Shown one piece after another: positions 11,592 through 21,600 of a DNA stretch of 26,022 bases (positions within the stretch are counted from its first letter, which is position 1; every line of letters begins with the position of its first letter). The translations under genes and the position numbers were made by a program. The notes below the pieces were generated by a model. That model saw only the letters and a list, made by a program, of their open reading frames with translations, was not told the DNA's origin and searched no databases. Source of the DNA: Ectocarpus siliculosus (lineage: Eukaryota > Sar > Phaeophyceae > Ectocarpales > Ectocarpaceae); NCBI GenBank assembly GCA_000310025.1, contig FN649741.1, positions 7,483,368 through 7,509,389 on the forward strand. Direction: 5' to 3'.

Positions 11592-13343
11592 ATTGTTACT
11601 GCTGTTGCTTCCATGGATGTTTCATGTTGAGGAAACTAACTTTCTGACGACGGTGATGTTACTGCGTGATTCAATGCCGATCTCTGCAGACACGGCCCGC
11701 GGCCAGAACGACGAGCTGAGTCTTCTGGACGAAGACGACACCATGGACCCGGCCCATGAGATTCACGGCATTCCCGACGGTTTTCGCCTTCAAGAGGCTA
11801 CTCCCGGTGTTCTTGATAATTCGTTTACTGCAGCGTGGAGTACTAGTTAGGCTGAGCCTAGGTTGGTTCGGTGGGCTGATGACTCGGCAGTCTCAGGAGC
11901 GTACCCGTCACCTTTACGACTACCGTGTGCATTTTGAGCTAGACCAAAGTACACGCAGCATGAAGCTGCCGTTGGAGAAGTATAGTGAAGATGCGGATGC
12001 GGTGGTAGGGTCATGGGTTTTGCTGGAGGGGGGCACCGTAGAGGAGGGGGGAGATCCTACCATCGCAGAGCAGGGGGGAGATCCGGCCACAAGCAGTACA
12101 GTCACAACGGGAGGAGTTACTAGAGCGGGGAGGACACGCACGCCTAACGTGACCCTTGTGGACCATTAAGCAGTTGAATGTTGCCCATGATACCTCTTCT
12201 TACGGCGATGCCGCGTCTGTCTGCCCTTCTACTTTACAGTGATCGCGGAAGCTGCAGTGCGTTCGATCCGGAGGTCCTGTTGAACGATAGTTTTATGCTG
12301 GTGTCAAAACACTCTACTTTCAAGTGTGACGTTGAAGTTCACCCGCATTGATCTCCGTCCTCTGCATGGAGTACAGTAGTCGGCGTAGAAATAAGAACAA
12401 GAACCCCATTTATCGTAGGTGGATACCTGCTCCAAATAAGAACTCGGTAAATAAGAACATGTGCTCGGTTTGGGGCAACCAATAAGCGTCGAGCCTCACG
12501 CAAAATAAGCGGTTCTTAACCCCTTTGGGTCTAGGCTGGACTGTCAGATTTTTTTTTGCGCCGAAAAAAAAATTAGAGCGAGAGCGAGCGGGAGAGAGAG
12601 AAGTGCAGAGAAAGACACCAGTGTACTTCTGCACACGCAACAGCTACCTCCAACTGTAGGCCATGAGAGAAGCCGGCGACAGGGTGGTGGCCACAGACAG
12701 GGTCGTAGAAGGGTTGATGGGTGGTCGCGCTGCGGTCAGTAGGGCAGGTTAGCTGTGTAGACTTTGAAATGATCAGTCGTCTAGCTGCCTCAACTAGTCT
12801 ATTTTCGGTGTATTGTAAATGATGAGTCCAGAGAGGGCAAAATGATCAGTGAAGACCCATAGCTGGTATTTGTACTTCTGTACTTATCTGTTTTGCTCGA
12901 CTGGCTACCCTGCAGCTGCAGTGTTGCCTCGTATTCGGGCAGTTGTCTCGCGAGCACGCGGACATCATCAGTTCTGCAGTTGTACCTCAACGTCAACAAG
13001 GCAGGAGGACAAACATCCCGATTTCAATGCACCGCTATCATAACAAAGAGAACACATCGCCAGCAGTATATTGGTGCCTCGGCCTACCTCGATAAACTAA
13101 GGATCCCACACTCACGTGCTCCACTGCATCCAGTACGGCGGGAGAGTGCGCCTCTTCGGAGCTCAGCGCATCCCAAGCCCGTGCCGTAGCCTGGCTGAAG
13201 TCGCCAGTCCACGTGTTTACAACGAGAGGCAACTTTGAATCATCCCTTTGTGCCGACACTCCTGATACCCCCCCAACTCCCAACAAAGCCATGGAATCGG
13301 CTAGCAGCACGACCACTAGTAGAAGCTCCCATGAAAACGCCAT
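8062..13343 (-). CDS. AGA: N(4)-(beta-N-acetylglucosaminyl)-L-asparaginase (aspartylglucosaminidase), 6 exons
   Basis: Minus-strand exons in order: 13343-13116, 10414-10372, 10037-9898, 9464-8923, 8698-8609, 8260-8062. All joins are GT-AG and phase-consistent (0, 1, 0, 2, 2), giving 413 aa. The enzyme cleaves the GlcNAc-Asn bond during glycoprotein breakdown, normally in the lysosome or vacuole. It is an Ntn-hydrolase that cuts itself before a nucleophilic Thr. Seen here: a signal peptide (about residues 1-31); KLPLVVNTW, the start of the alpha chain; the cysteine cluster [36 protein letters not shown]; the autocleavage site HD|TIG with Thr about 259; and the substrate-binding block [16 protein letters not shown] followed by GDVMMRFLPSF. 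The C-terminal part keeps [12 protein letters not shown]. The linker between CPPY and HDTIG is about 40 residues longer than in the vertebrate enzyme as I recall it. Intron 1 (10415-13115) houses repeat copy B in the opposite sense. The catalytic residues look intact, so it is probably active. Confidence 0.95.
10372..10414 (-). other. AGA: 43-nt micro-exon of AGA carrying the cysteine cluster
   Basis: It encodes [14 protein letters not shown] plus the first base of the next Gly codon. It starts in phase 0 after CCAG and ends before GTGAGA in phase 1, which is exactly what exons 1 and 3 require. The conserved Cys spacing of AGA (C-x2-C-x4-C) makes the identification secure despite the short length. 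Confidence 0.93.
11173..12286 (+). repeat. Dispersed repeat copy B (longer copy) in AGA intron 1, transposon-like relic
   Basis: This is the longer partner of the copy at 3477-4230, in inverse orientation. On the + strand it contains protein-like pieces in two frames: one starting [19 protein letters not shown] with acidic tracts and ending near [18 protein letters not shown]; a second containing [19 protein letters not shown] and [17 protein letters not shown], ending at TAA about 12169. A long TTG microsatellite interrupts the first. The pieces are shared with copy A, so they come from a mobile or duplicated element rather than from the host gene. Broken frames imply a relic, or an unseen intron. 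I cannot name the transposase family. Confidence 0.8.
11502..11608. repeat. (TTG/CTG)n microsatellite
   Basis: About 100 bp of nearly pure TTG with CTG at the edges, inside repeat copy B. The homologous spot in copy A also has a (CAA)n tract on its + strand, so the microsatellite belongs to the element. Read in one frame it gives a poly-Leu run that should not be mistaken for a membrane protein. Confidence 0.93.
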
Positions 13344-14794
13344 ATCCGAGAATCAGCGCGGAGGCAACGGGCGAAGGAAGCTGAGTTTCCTCCCCGCGAA
13401 GTGTTGTGCCGAGCACAGAGGCGACGCTGGAGGGTGTTCCAAGTTTTTCGAGGCGTGTGCGAAACCGCATGTACCCGCACTTAATGTGCAAGTTCAAGTT
13501 CCTAACTTTCCATGTTCTCTTGCAGCACAGTGTAGCTAAACATGCCGCCCGTGTGTTTTCAGTGGTCAGCCGAGTAACACGGCGGCAGTGGATGCTAACA
13601 AAAGAAACATACGAAACGAAACACACCCGCCGATTACCACTTCTGTTCGTGCGCCGCACTCGACATATTGTAGGAACGACGCCGGCACGGGATAGGCAGG
13701 CGGGTTCTGTCACGAATCCACTCGCTGTGGTTTCTGTACCTCCAGAGACGGTCGGCCGTGAATCACTTCGGTCTCTCTCTCTCTCGTTCTGCTCCCTCTG
13801 CAATGAAAGCACGGCGCATTTGATCCGCGGGACTTCGACCTCTTCCACCATCGCGCTTCTTCGGCAGCAACTTGGTTGCCCCCACCGATGTCGGCGACAG
13901 TCGAACCGGCGAACAAATCACGGCCACGAAGATGGCTGGCCTTTTTAGATTGTGCGGCAGTGGAAGCGACGGGGGCGTCTACAAATACAAGGGCCCACGT
14001 GCCACGAGTCAATGAGGTCAACAGAGAGGTGCGTTTGATTCACGTGGTAGGTCCACAGCGAGATTCACATAATTGAATTTCAGTCGACAGCTCTCACCAG
14101 GATATGATGGCTTTATTAGGAACCAAAAATGCAGGTGACGCAAAACAAACGTTTTCTGCCGGTGCGCCGTACTGCTTCAACCGGGTCTTGTGCGTTGTCG
14201 GGCAATCAGCGTTCGTACGTTCTTTCGTCCATGTTATTTTATCATACGAGATCCGCTGGTCCTCCTTTCGTTCCCGCCGAAACCCGCGATGGGTTCGTGA
14301 CCAACGCAACACAAACAAAGAACTCCCTCGGATCGGGGTGGTGTACAAAATACTTGTTGAGTATAGGTATGCTTCGCCTCCGCCTTTCGTTAGCTTTCTT
14401 GTCCCCACGAAGACACGCCTCGCGTTCGATTTGACGACGCCACCGCAGATTGTCAACGCATTCCGTCGTTCTTCTAATGATCGCCCAAGCTCGGCAAGTG
14501 GAGCGGAAGACCACCGTCGAGCGCCAAGCGTTCTGATGCAACGACCGAACACAGCGTAAGTGCTGGTAGAACATGGGTTTTCATTGTGGCTCGGTACAAA
14601 CTGAACAAGCAGGGACTATGGCCGGTACTTCAAATCGTTATTGACTCTGATCCCATGTAGCGTATGTACCGCGGCGATATCTGACCCGTGTTATCGCCAA
14701 CTGAAATCAACCGTGTTGCGACCGGCTGTCAACCCAAGAAGACTCGGAAAACCTCATATCCTCTATCTGCCTCTCTGTCGGAATCAACCGGCAG
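13344..14794. other. Divergent intergenic region between AGA and the modular gene
   Basis: AGA starts leftward at 13343 and the modular gene runs rightward, so this stretch should hold both promoters and 5' UTRs. A CT-rich tract lies near 13770-13790. Overlapping frames on both strands (for example 13240-13851 and 14094-14552 on -) have no family signature. One stretch, described separately, ends at a strong splice donor and may be a 5' exon of the modular gene. Confidence 0.55.
14402..14555 (+). CDS. Possible 5' exon of the modular gene (boundaries uncertain)
   Basis: An open frame rich in Ser/Arg/Pro (TPPQIVNAFRRSSNDRPSS ... VLMQRPNTA) ends at 14555 exactly before GTAAGT, a near-perfect donor, in phase 2. 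An acceptor CGGCAG at 14789-14794, after a pyrimidine-rich stretch, would restore the reading frame of the first modular exon (A|PRDSRAP...). The 5' limit of this exon is not determined; the same frame is open back to ATG 14104, and I give only the more coding-like part. Confidence 0.3.
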
Positions 14795-14987
14795 CCCAAG
14801 AGACTCACGGGCCCCTTTATCAGGGGGGCGGTTGGGACGACTGCCGCGCCTCGGCCCGCCCGGCTGCCCTCAATGCGGATTGGGCCGACCTCCACCGAGA
14901 GGCCTTGTCCAGCGGGGAGGAAGAGCTGGCCCTCCTTTTCGACCTCCAACAAGACCCGACGGCGTCAAGTTAATCCCGGGTAGAACG

Positions 14988-15673
14988 ATGCCACAAAGAC
15001 CTGGGATGCCGAGAGGGGGAGGGCGAGGAGGCCTTATGCCACCACGCCCCGGTACGGCAATGGGCAGAGGGCCTAGAGGGCCCAGAGGGCCTAGAGGGCC
15101 CAGAGGGCCTAGAGGGCCCAGAGGGCCTATGCCACCTAGGGGGCCTATGCCACCGAGAGGCGGTATGGGTAGAGGGCCGCGGGGACCCATGCGTGGAGGT
15201 GGAAGGGGGCGCGGTAGACCCGGTGGAAGGATGATGGTTGGCCCGAGAGGGGCATGTATGGGTAGGGGTCGAGGAAGGCCCCCTCCACGACCAGGGATGG
15301 GTCTGAGTCAAACGCCAGGCCGAGGGGCGGGTCTCCAGACACCGTCTCCGGACGTGGCGACAGCCGAGGCCCCGCCTTCTTGGATGAGTTCGCCTCTCAA
15401 GTCAAACGGTGACGATGATGACGATGACTTTGCGCAACCTGTTCCTGTGTCGAGATCGGCCACCGTTGCGAAAGACGAAGGTGTTCCCTCCACGGGGAGT
15501 TCAGAGCCAGCCGCGTCGACGAGCATGCCTCCGTGGGCAAAACCTTACAAGCCTAAAACTCAAGAGCCTTCACCCGATTCCAGTCGCGTTGCGAGTACAC
15601 CGTCTCTTGGATCAGGGATGCCGAAGTGGGGCCAGAAGACCATCCTGCCAGCACCTAAACAAGCCGAATCAGG
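14988..15673 (+). CDS. Modular gene exon E1: Gly/Arg/Pro-rich head plus degenerate cassette
   Basis: Residues 1-110 or so are dominated by Gly, Arg and Pro (repeated GPR, RGG and MPPRGP), a composition common in RNA-binding or self-associating disordered regions. Then comes a degenerate version of the later modules: PPSWMSS (Trp 132), a six-Asp tract (142-147), MPPWAKPYKPK (Trp 183) and PSLGSGMPKWGQK. It ends in phase 2 before GTGAGA. The final PSLGSGMPKW motif recurs in E9 as PSLSGGMPRW, linking the starts of the two super-units. Confidence 0.85.
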
Positions 15674-18600
15674 GTGAGAACACCCTCCCAGCATGAAGTT
15701 ATGTTAAGGGGGCTTTAAATGACTCATCATCATCAAATTGGCCCCTTGACCAGTAAAGATACGTGCGGGAGTTGGTTAAATCCTTTGTTTCGTCGTTGCT
15801 CTCTAACGTTCCGAACAGTATACTTCACACACACGCACCCGTCCCCCTTATTGTACTTCCTCGGATGTCCATTCCAGGAGCCCTGCGGCCACAACAACGA
15901 CAAACAAAACATCGGCCGAAAGCGAAGCGAAAGATGAACCAGCTGGTGGCCTCGATTGGCTCCAAAGCCTCGCTCCCCCGACCGCAACAACAGCAGCCGC
16001 TCCGAGCCCACCGCACGCACAGCCAGGAAGACCTTCTGGCGACACTCCTGGAGAAGCAAAAGAGGAAGAAGATACTGATTGGCTAGGAGCTGCTTTGAAG
16101 GGCGATCTCGCAGTGGCTAAACCGGCGGTTGAAACGTTCAGCGGACAAAAGGCAGACCATCAGGACGACGATGCTGGGGGTGACGATTGGCTGGCAATCG
16201 CCAAATCAAGCGGTCAGGCCAAGCAGAAGCCGCTCCATAATCCCACGGCTAGACGTTCGGTAGCCATCCCTGCACCTGGGGGATGGATGTCATCCGGAAA
16301 ACTTGGCCTTTCAACGGAGGATGGCAGCGATGAAGAGGTTGCCGCTAATGCTAGCGGGGGAGGGGGTAGCGGTAGCAGCGGTGGCAACCCCATCCCAACA
16401 AAGAAGAAAAAGAAGAAGAAGAAGTTGTCGGTGAGCGAGAGTGGGCCTGGCGGATGGTTGAGCTCTGGTGTTCTCGGTGTTGCTGTTGAAGATGAGAGCG
16501 ACGACGACGATGACGACGACGTCGGAGGCCCTGGTGGTGGTGACGCTGGTGAAAGCGGCCGAGGCGTTGCCGTGACGATTGAAACTCAGACCGAAGAAGA
16601 CATCGAATCAATCACGAAGAGGGGAGCCACAGAGAAGGCCAACGTCCCGAAGCTTCCACCCTGGGCCAAGCCGTATGTCCCACCCCCGAAACCCGATATC
16701 GAGCCAGACGCAGCTCCTGCAAAAGCATCTACCTCTGGAGAAGAGGTCGAGAAGGAGGTGATCTAGACTTTATGGCTTAATCGTTGAGAAAATTCTCCTA
16801 CGAAACCATGAGTTTTCAAGTTTACCCTGCCCGTAGCGCTTACAGCTCCAATACTTGCCACAGAACTTGCAGCAGCTTCAAATTCAGCCGATTGTGCCAC
16901 CTCGTCTTGGGTGAAGGGTTTTGAGCAAACACGATGAAGTCTATCTGTGGGAACAACCGAAGTCTATCTGGTAGGGACCAACCACCAACTACCCAGGGCA
17001 TCTTTCGAGTCATTCCCTTTGGCGTCGACGTATCCTCGCTGTAGCTCTGACACTGATATGCATCTCTCTGTATCTCATTCCTGATGCCATTGGCTATCGC
17101 GCTTTCGTAACATATGTCAGGGGCCAGAGATGCCGGATTGGCTGGCTGCAGCCGCTGGTGTTCCTTCCGGGCAGGTGAGAGGGGGTATCTTGTCTTGTCG
17201 TAGTAATACACATATTTGGTGAATCGGGCACCGGGAACACGTTTCCTTGTGACATTCTGACACCTTAAACAGGTTTTCCTTGTTAGAAGCGCCGTTCAGC
17301 ACCCACAAGGTCACTATTTCTTCAACCTAAACCTACGGCCGCTCACCTTCTGATTGGCCAGCGGTCGCGTGGTACAAGCCTACCTTCTTCTGGTGCAAAG
17401 AAATCCTCACACGTTACGACATGTCCCTCACCATGTCCGTACCTGTCCTTCAGGAGGCCCCCAAAGTTCCGAGCGAAGAACCTGGACCAGTGGCTGCCGG
17501 GCCAGGAGATGAAGACGGCGGCGGTGGGTTGAGTTGGCTCACGCAAGCCGCTGGAAGCTCAGTGTCCGGTACGGCCGCTCCGGTCGCTCCGTCGTCTGCC
17601 CCCGTTGATTCAGGAAACGATGGTTTGGAGGCGGGTGGTGGTCTCGATGACTGGCTGAATGTTGCCAAATCCAGTGGCCAGACAAAGCGCAAGTCGGTCG
17701 TGACGGTCGCCGCTCCTGCTGCAACCGGTGGGTGGATGTCTTCGGGAAAGCTTGGCATATCAACAGAAGACGACAGTGACCAAGACGATGCCGGCAAGAC
17801 TGGTGGCGGCGGGTCTGCTGTCACCAAGCTCAAGAAGAAGAAGAAGCAGGCTGCTCAGTCACCAGCGGACACCAGCGGTCCTGGAGGGTGGATGAGCTCC
17901 GGTGCTCTTGGGGCACCGGCAGAGGACGAGAGTGGCGATGAGGATAGCGGCGGTGGTGAAACCGATCGAGGTGTTGGCGTGACGATAGAGACCCAGACGG
18001 AGGAGGACATCGAAGCAGTTACAAAAGGCGGAGCCACAGAGAAGGGGAATGCTCCTAAACTTCCACCGTGGGCCAAGCCGTATGTCCCACCTCCGAAGCC
18101 CGAAGTCGTGCCAGACACCCCGCCTAAAGCGGATTCTGCTCCTCAAGGAGCGCCCGAAAAGCAGGTACTTGCTACAGAGGTTCATTGACAAGGTCGAATC
18201 ACAATATACCCCTGGGAGGTGTTTGATCCAAACTCTTACGCTTCTTGACGTACCAGGCTCGACGTGCTCGGGTGTCTTGAGAGATTCCTGCAACAACGTC
18301 CTCATTCATTGATTGGCTCCCAGTACGCTGACGATGACCGGGTAGATCCACGCTAGGAGAAACCGTCCGGGTCAACCAGGACAATCGCCAACGCTGTCAT
18401 GGCACATAGACGTAAAACAGCTATCCGGCATGTCCTGGACACCGTTCCGTGTGCTCGATTTTTCCTGTGCCTAGGGGTCCGAGATACCGGATTGGCTGGC
18501 CGCTGTCGCCGGTACATCATCTTCCCGGGAGGTAAGAGATAAGCAGCAGGATTACTCTTAACTGTACAGACAATTTCCTATTTCCCGGTAGCTGCTATGG

Positions 18601-21600
18601 TTCGGGGGAATTTGTGGAGTACCTCTCTCTTGCAGTTGCTTGTTTCAGGCCCCCAAGTGTGGTATTAGTAATGTTCCCGGTTAGAGATCGACCATAGCCT
18701 ATCTAGATCATCCCGTGACTCACGCCTGACCGTGCGAAGGCCCTTTTAATCGAGCCTATGCCCGTCTTTCAGGACCCCTCTGGAGCTATGATTGAAGAGG
18801 CAGGACCAACAGCCGGACAAGAAGACAGTGCCGGCGGCGGTGGATTGAGCTGGCTCACGCAAGCCGCCAGAAGCTCGACGTTCGGTGCGGCCGCACCGAT
18901 TGACAAGCCATCTGCCGCAGTGGTGGACGGCGCGGCGGGTGGCGTTAACGACTGGTTGGCGGCTGCCAAGTCCACCGGTCAGACGAAGCGGAAGCCGCAC
19001 GCGACGGCAACCGCTGCTGCCAAGGCCGCCGCCGTTCCCGCGGCACCCGGTGGATGGCTGTCCTCGGTAAAACTCGGGGTATCGACGGAAGAAGACAGTG
19101 ACCAAGACGACGCTGGCAAGACGGCCGGTAGATCCACCAAGTCTAAGAAAAAGAAGAAGCAGGCTAGAGGGTCTGTATCTGTCGCAAGTGGCCCTGAAGG
19201 GTGGCTGAGCTCGGGTGCTCTTGGTGTTCCAGAGGAAGAAAGCGACGACGACGACGACGACGGCGGCGGTGACAGTCAGCCTGTCCTTGTGACGATGGAA
19301 ACCCAGACCGAGGATGACATCGAAGGAGTTACCGAGAGAGGGAACGTTCCGAAGCTTCCGCCCTGGGCCAAGCCGTATGTTCCACCGCCGAAAGACGACG
19401 TCGCGCCAGACTCCACTGCTGACTCAACTGCTGAAATACCTCCGGAGAAAGAGGTGATCTATCCACGCAGCTTTGGCCACGATTGGATCATGCATATTGT
19501 TTTATTGGGGGGATTCCATGGTCACGGTGGGCATTCATCTCATACCATGCTCCATCTCCACGTACTACTTGATAGCATCGGGTATCATCTGTTCATGTGT
19601 AGTCTCAACTCTTGCATCTACTTCTGCGGCCAAATCCACCTGTAGACCAGCTCTCCCAATAACAACGATGATCAACTCTTAACAGGTAGTGCTGCCACGT
19701 CACCCGTAGAGCTTCAAACGAAGGAAATTATCAAGTAGGAACACCTAGCAGAAAACTACCTGTGGTACGTATTGCAGATCAGCAATATTCTCGATACCAA
19801 AACCTCTCACAAATTGGCCGCTGTCTCGCCATTCGTGCACCTTGTGATGTCCTACCTGGCTTCAACGCTTGCAGGAGACCGACGCCTCGGCTACTCCAGA
19901 CTGGATCCTCGCGTCTTTGGGCGATCAAGATGCGGACGGGTTTAGCGGTGGGGTGCCTGCATCTGGAGGTGGTTCGAACAACTGGCTTTCCCAGGCAGCA
20001 GAACAAGAACCTGGAGCTGGTGCCTCAGGTACCGCACGAACAGTCGAACTAGAACATGCGAGTACACTGCATGGAAGAGGTGGTATGCATGCGCTATTCG
20101 GATGTTTTTGGGGGGCCAAGAAACTGCAAATCAACGCGGTGGATGACGTTTGTGAAATGTTGATCGGTCTGCGATGGATGAGAGAGAAAGGTGAACTCAC
20201 GACGACATCGAAACACGAAACATTCTCCTAAAACAGTGGCGAAGTATTACCACGGACATATGAAGACCTAATAATTAATCTCGGTGCTCCATCGTTCCCG
20301 CTCCCTTGCAACAGACATGCCCAACACTGGAGATACCAACGCTCCAGACTGGCTGCAACAAGCCGCTGCCCCTAACGCAAAGCCGAAACATCGTCAGGCT
20401 GCATCAATGCCTCAGCAGCGACCCGGCATCGCAAGAAAGGCTGCCGTCCCGGCATCGCCCCTCTCGTGGATGAAGCAAGTGAAGCGCCAGTCATCCATGG
20501 ACCTCGACGACCAAACCGTTGAAACGACTGTCGCTCAAGCCAAGGCCAAGGCTGCTCCTGGGGGTTGGCTGCAGATAGGGGTGCTGGGGGCACCCGATGC
20601 CTTAGCGGAAGAAAACGAACTCGAGCAAGCCCGGGCCGCTTCACCCCTCACCAGGTGAACAGGGCGGCCCGGGGGGAGCGGGGGGGAGTATTTCGTAGGT
20701 GAACTGTTGGGGGGGTGGGGGGGTGAAGTAGTCTACGCCAGTAGGGGTTTTCACGGTCAAATTATGGTGCAGGGCTCGCTGGCTACTGCAATGACTAGGG
20801 CTGTAACGGTGCCAATGGTGCACGGTTAGCTTGGTGTATGGAGGTGGGTATGTTAGACGAGATGGAAAAAACGAAGCGGGGATTTTGACGTCGCACGACT
20901 CTGTTGTAGTCGACAAAAAAAATGGGTAGATGACGACACACACCGCTAAAACCATCGCTGTGTCGTGACACGCGAACGACCACCAAATGGCACACGAACG
21001 ACAATAAACGACCAAGTTACATCATCACCCAACAATGTGCCAGTCGGTGTTGCGCTACAACCAAATACAAAATGAAGAGATACGGGTGGTTACATTGTGG
21101 AATGTAATTCTCCTAAAATGCTGAGCAATATTTTAGTTAACGAAAAACAGACCCAAGAACAGCTTTCAAATGCAAATAGCCAGATTAACCTCTTGGTTAC
21201 CGTAAAAGGCGGAGAGATGCCAGTCCCCTCAGACCGACTTTCAAAGCTCGATTGCTCCACAACCAAGTGAGTGAGTGCGGAGGGACCCCCATATATCTAC
21301 GGAAAGCCCTCGAACAGAAGTTTCCAAAACCACAATATTTTGGGTTGACACAAGCTTGGTTTTGAAGCAAACGAACTTTGAAAATAGGTCTGGGGGGGTG
21401 CCATCTCTCCGCCTCTTACCGGTATGCTCGATGGGGCCTGCTCAGTCGCAAGCGAGGCACCTTCCCGTCCAGACTACGCTTCTGCTCCGCAAGTGAATCG
21501 TAGACAGGAAATGTTCAGACGCTGCTGGAGTATGGAAAGCACACATTTCACACGTTGAGGCACCGCCGATCTGTCATGACATGCCACCGTCGCATGACCC

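Larger units (their letters stand above)
10804..12520. mobile_element. Candidate DNA-transposon remnant bounded by GTTAAGAAC/GTTCTTAAC
   Basis: The nonamer GTTAAGAAC at 10804-10812 and its reverse complement GTTCTTAAC at 12512-12520 bracket copy B. Inside each end lie several ATAAGAAC-like words: left near 10840, 10852, 10880 and 10925; right near 12391, 12435 and 12452. ATAAGAACATGTGCTC occurs exactly once at each end (about 10852 and 12452). Clusters of short subterminal repeats are typical of transposase binding regions. No target-site duplication was identified, and 9 bp is a short terminal repeat, so the boundaries are tentative. Confidence 0.4.

Noticed and set aside
11086-11850. 254-codon + frame with a poly-Leu run that looks like a membrane protein
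   Set aside because: The Leu run is the TTG microsatellite inside repeat copy B; flanking parts are shared with the broken copy A and belong to the repeat.
13240-13851. 203-codon minus-strand frame overlapping the AGA start
   Set aside because: No family signature, different frame from AGA exon 1, and it lies over the probable AGA promoter and 5' UTR.
15069-15128. Regular short repeats as a possible CRISPR array
   Set aside because: Tandem 18-bp units without spacers, in frame, encoding GPR; the context is eukaryotic.
15064-15330. Collagen-like protein suggested by G-P-R triplets in E1
   Set aside because: The triplet register is short and soon gives way to irregular RGG/PRG sequence; no signal peptide is seen.
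19454-19645. Read-through of E6 (and similarly of E4 and E12) into downstream residues
   Set aside because: The motifs end at the GT donor shared with other cassettes; the following residues are unlike in every copy, as expected for intron.
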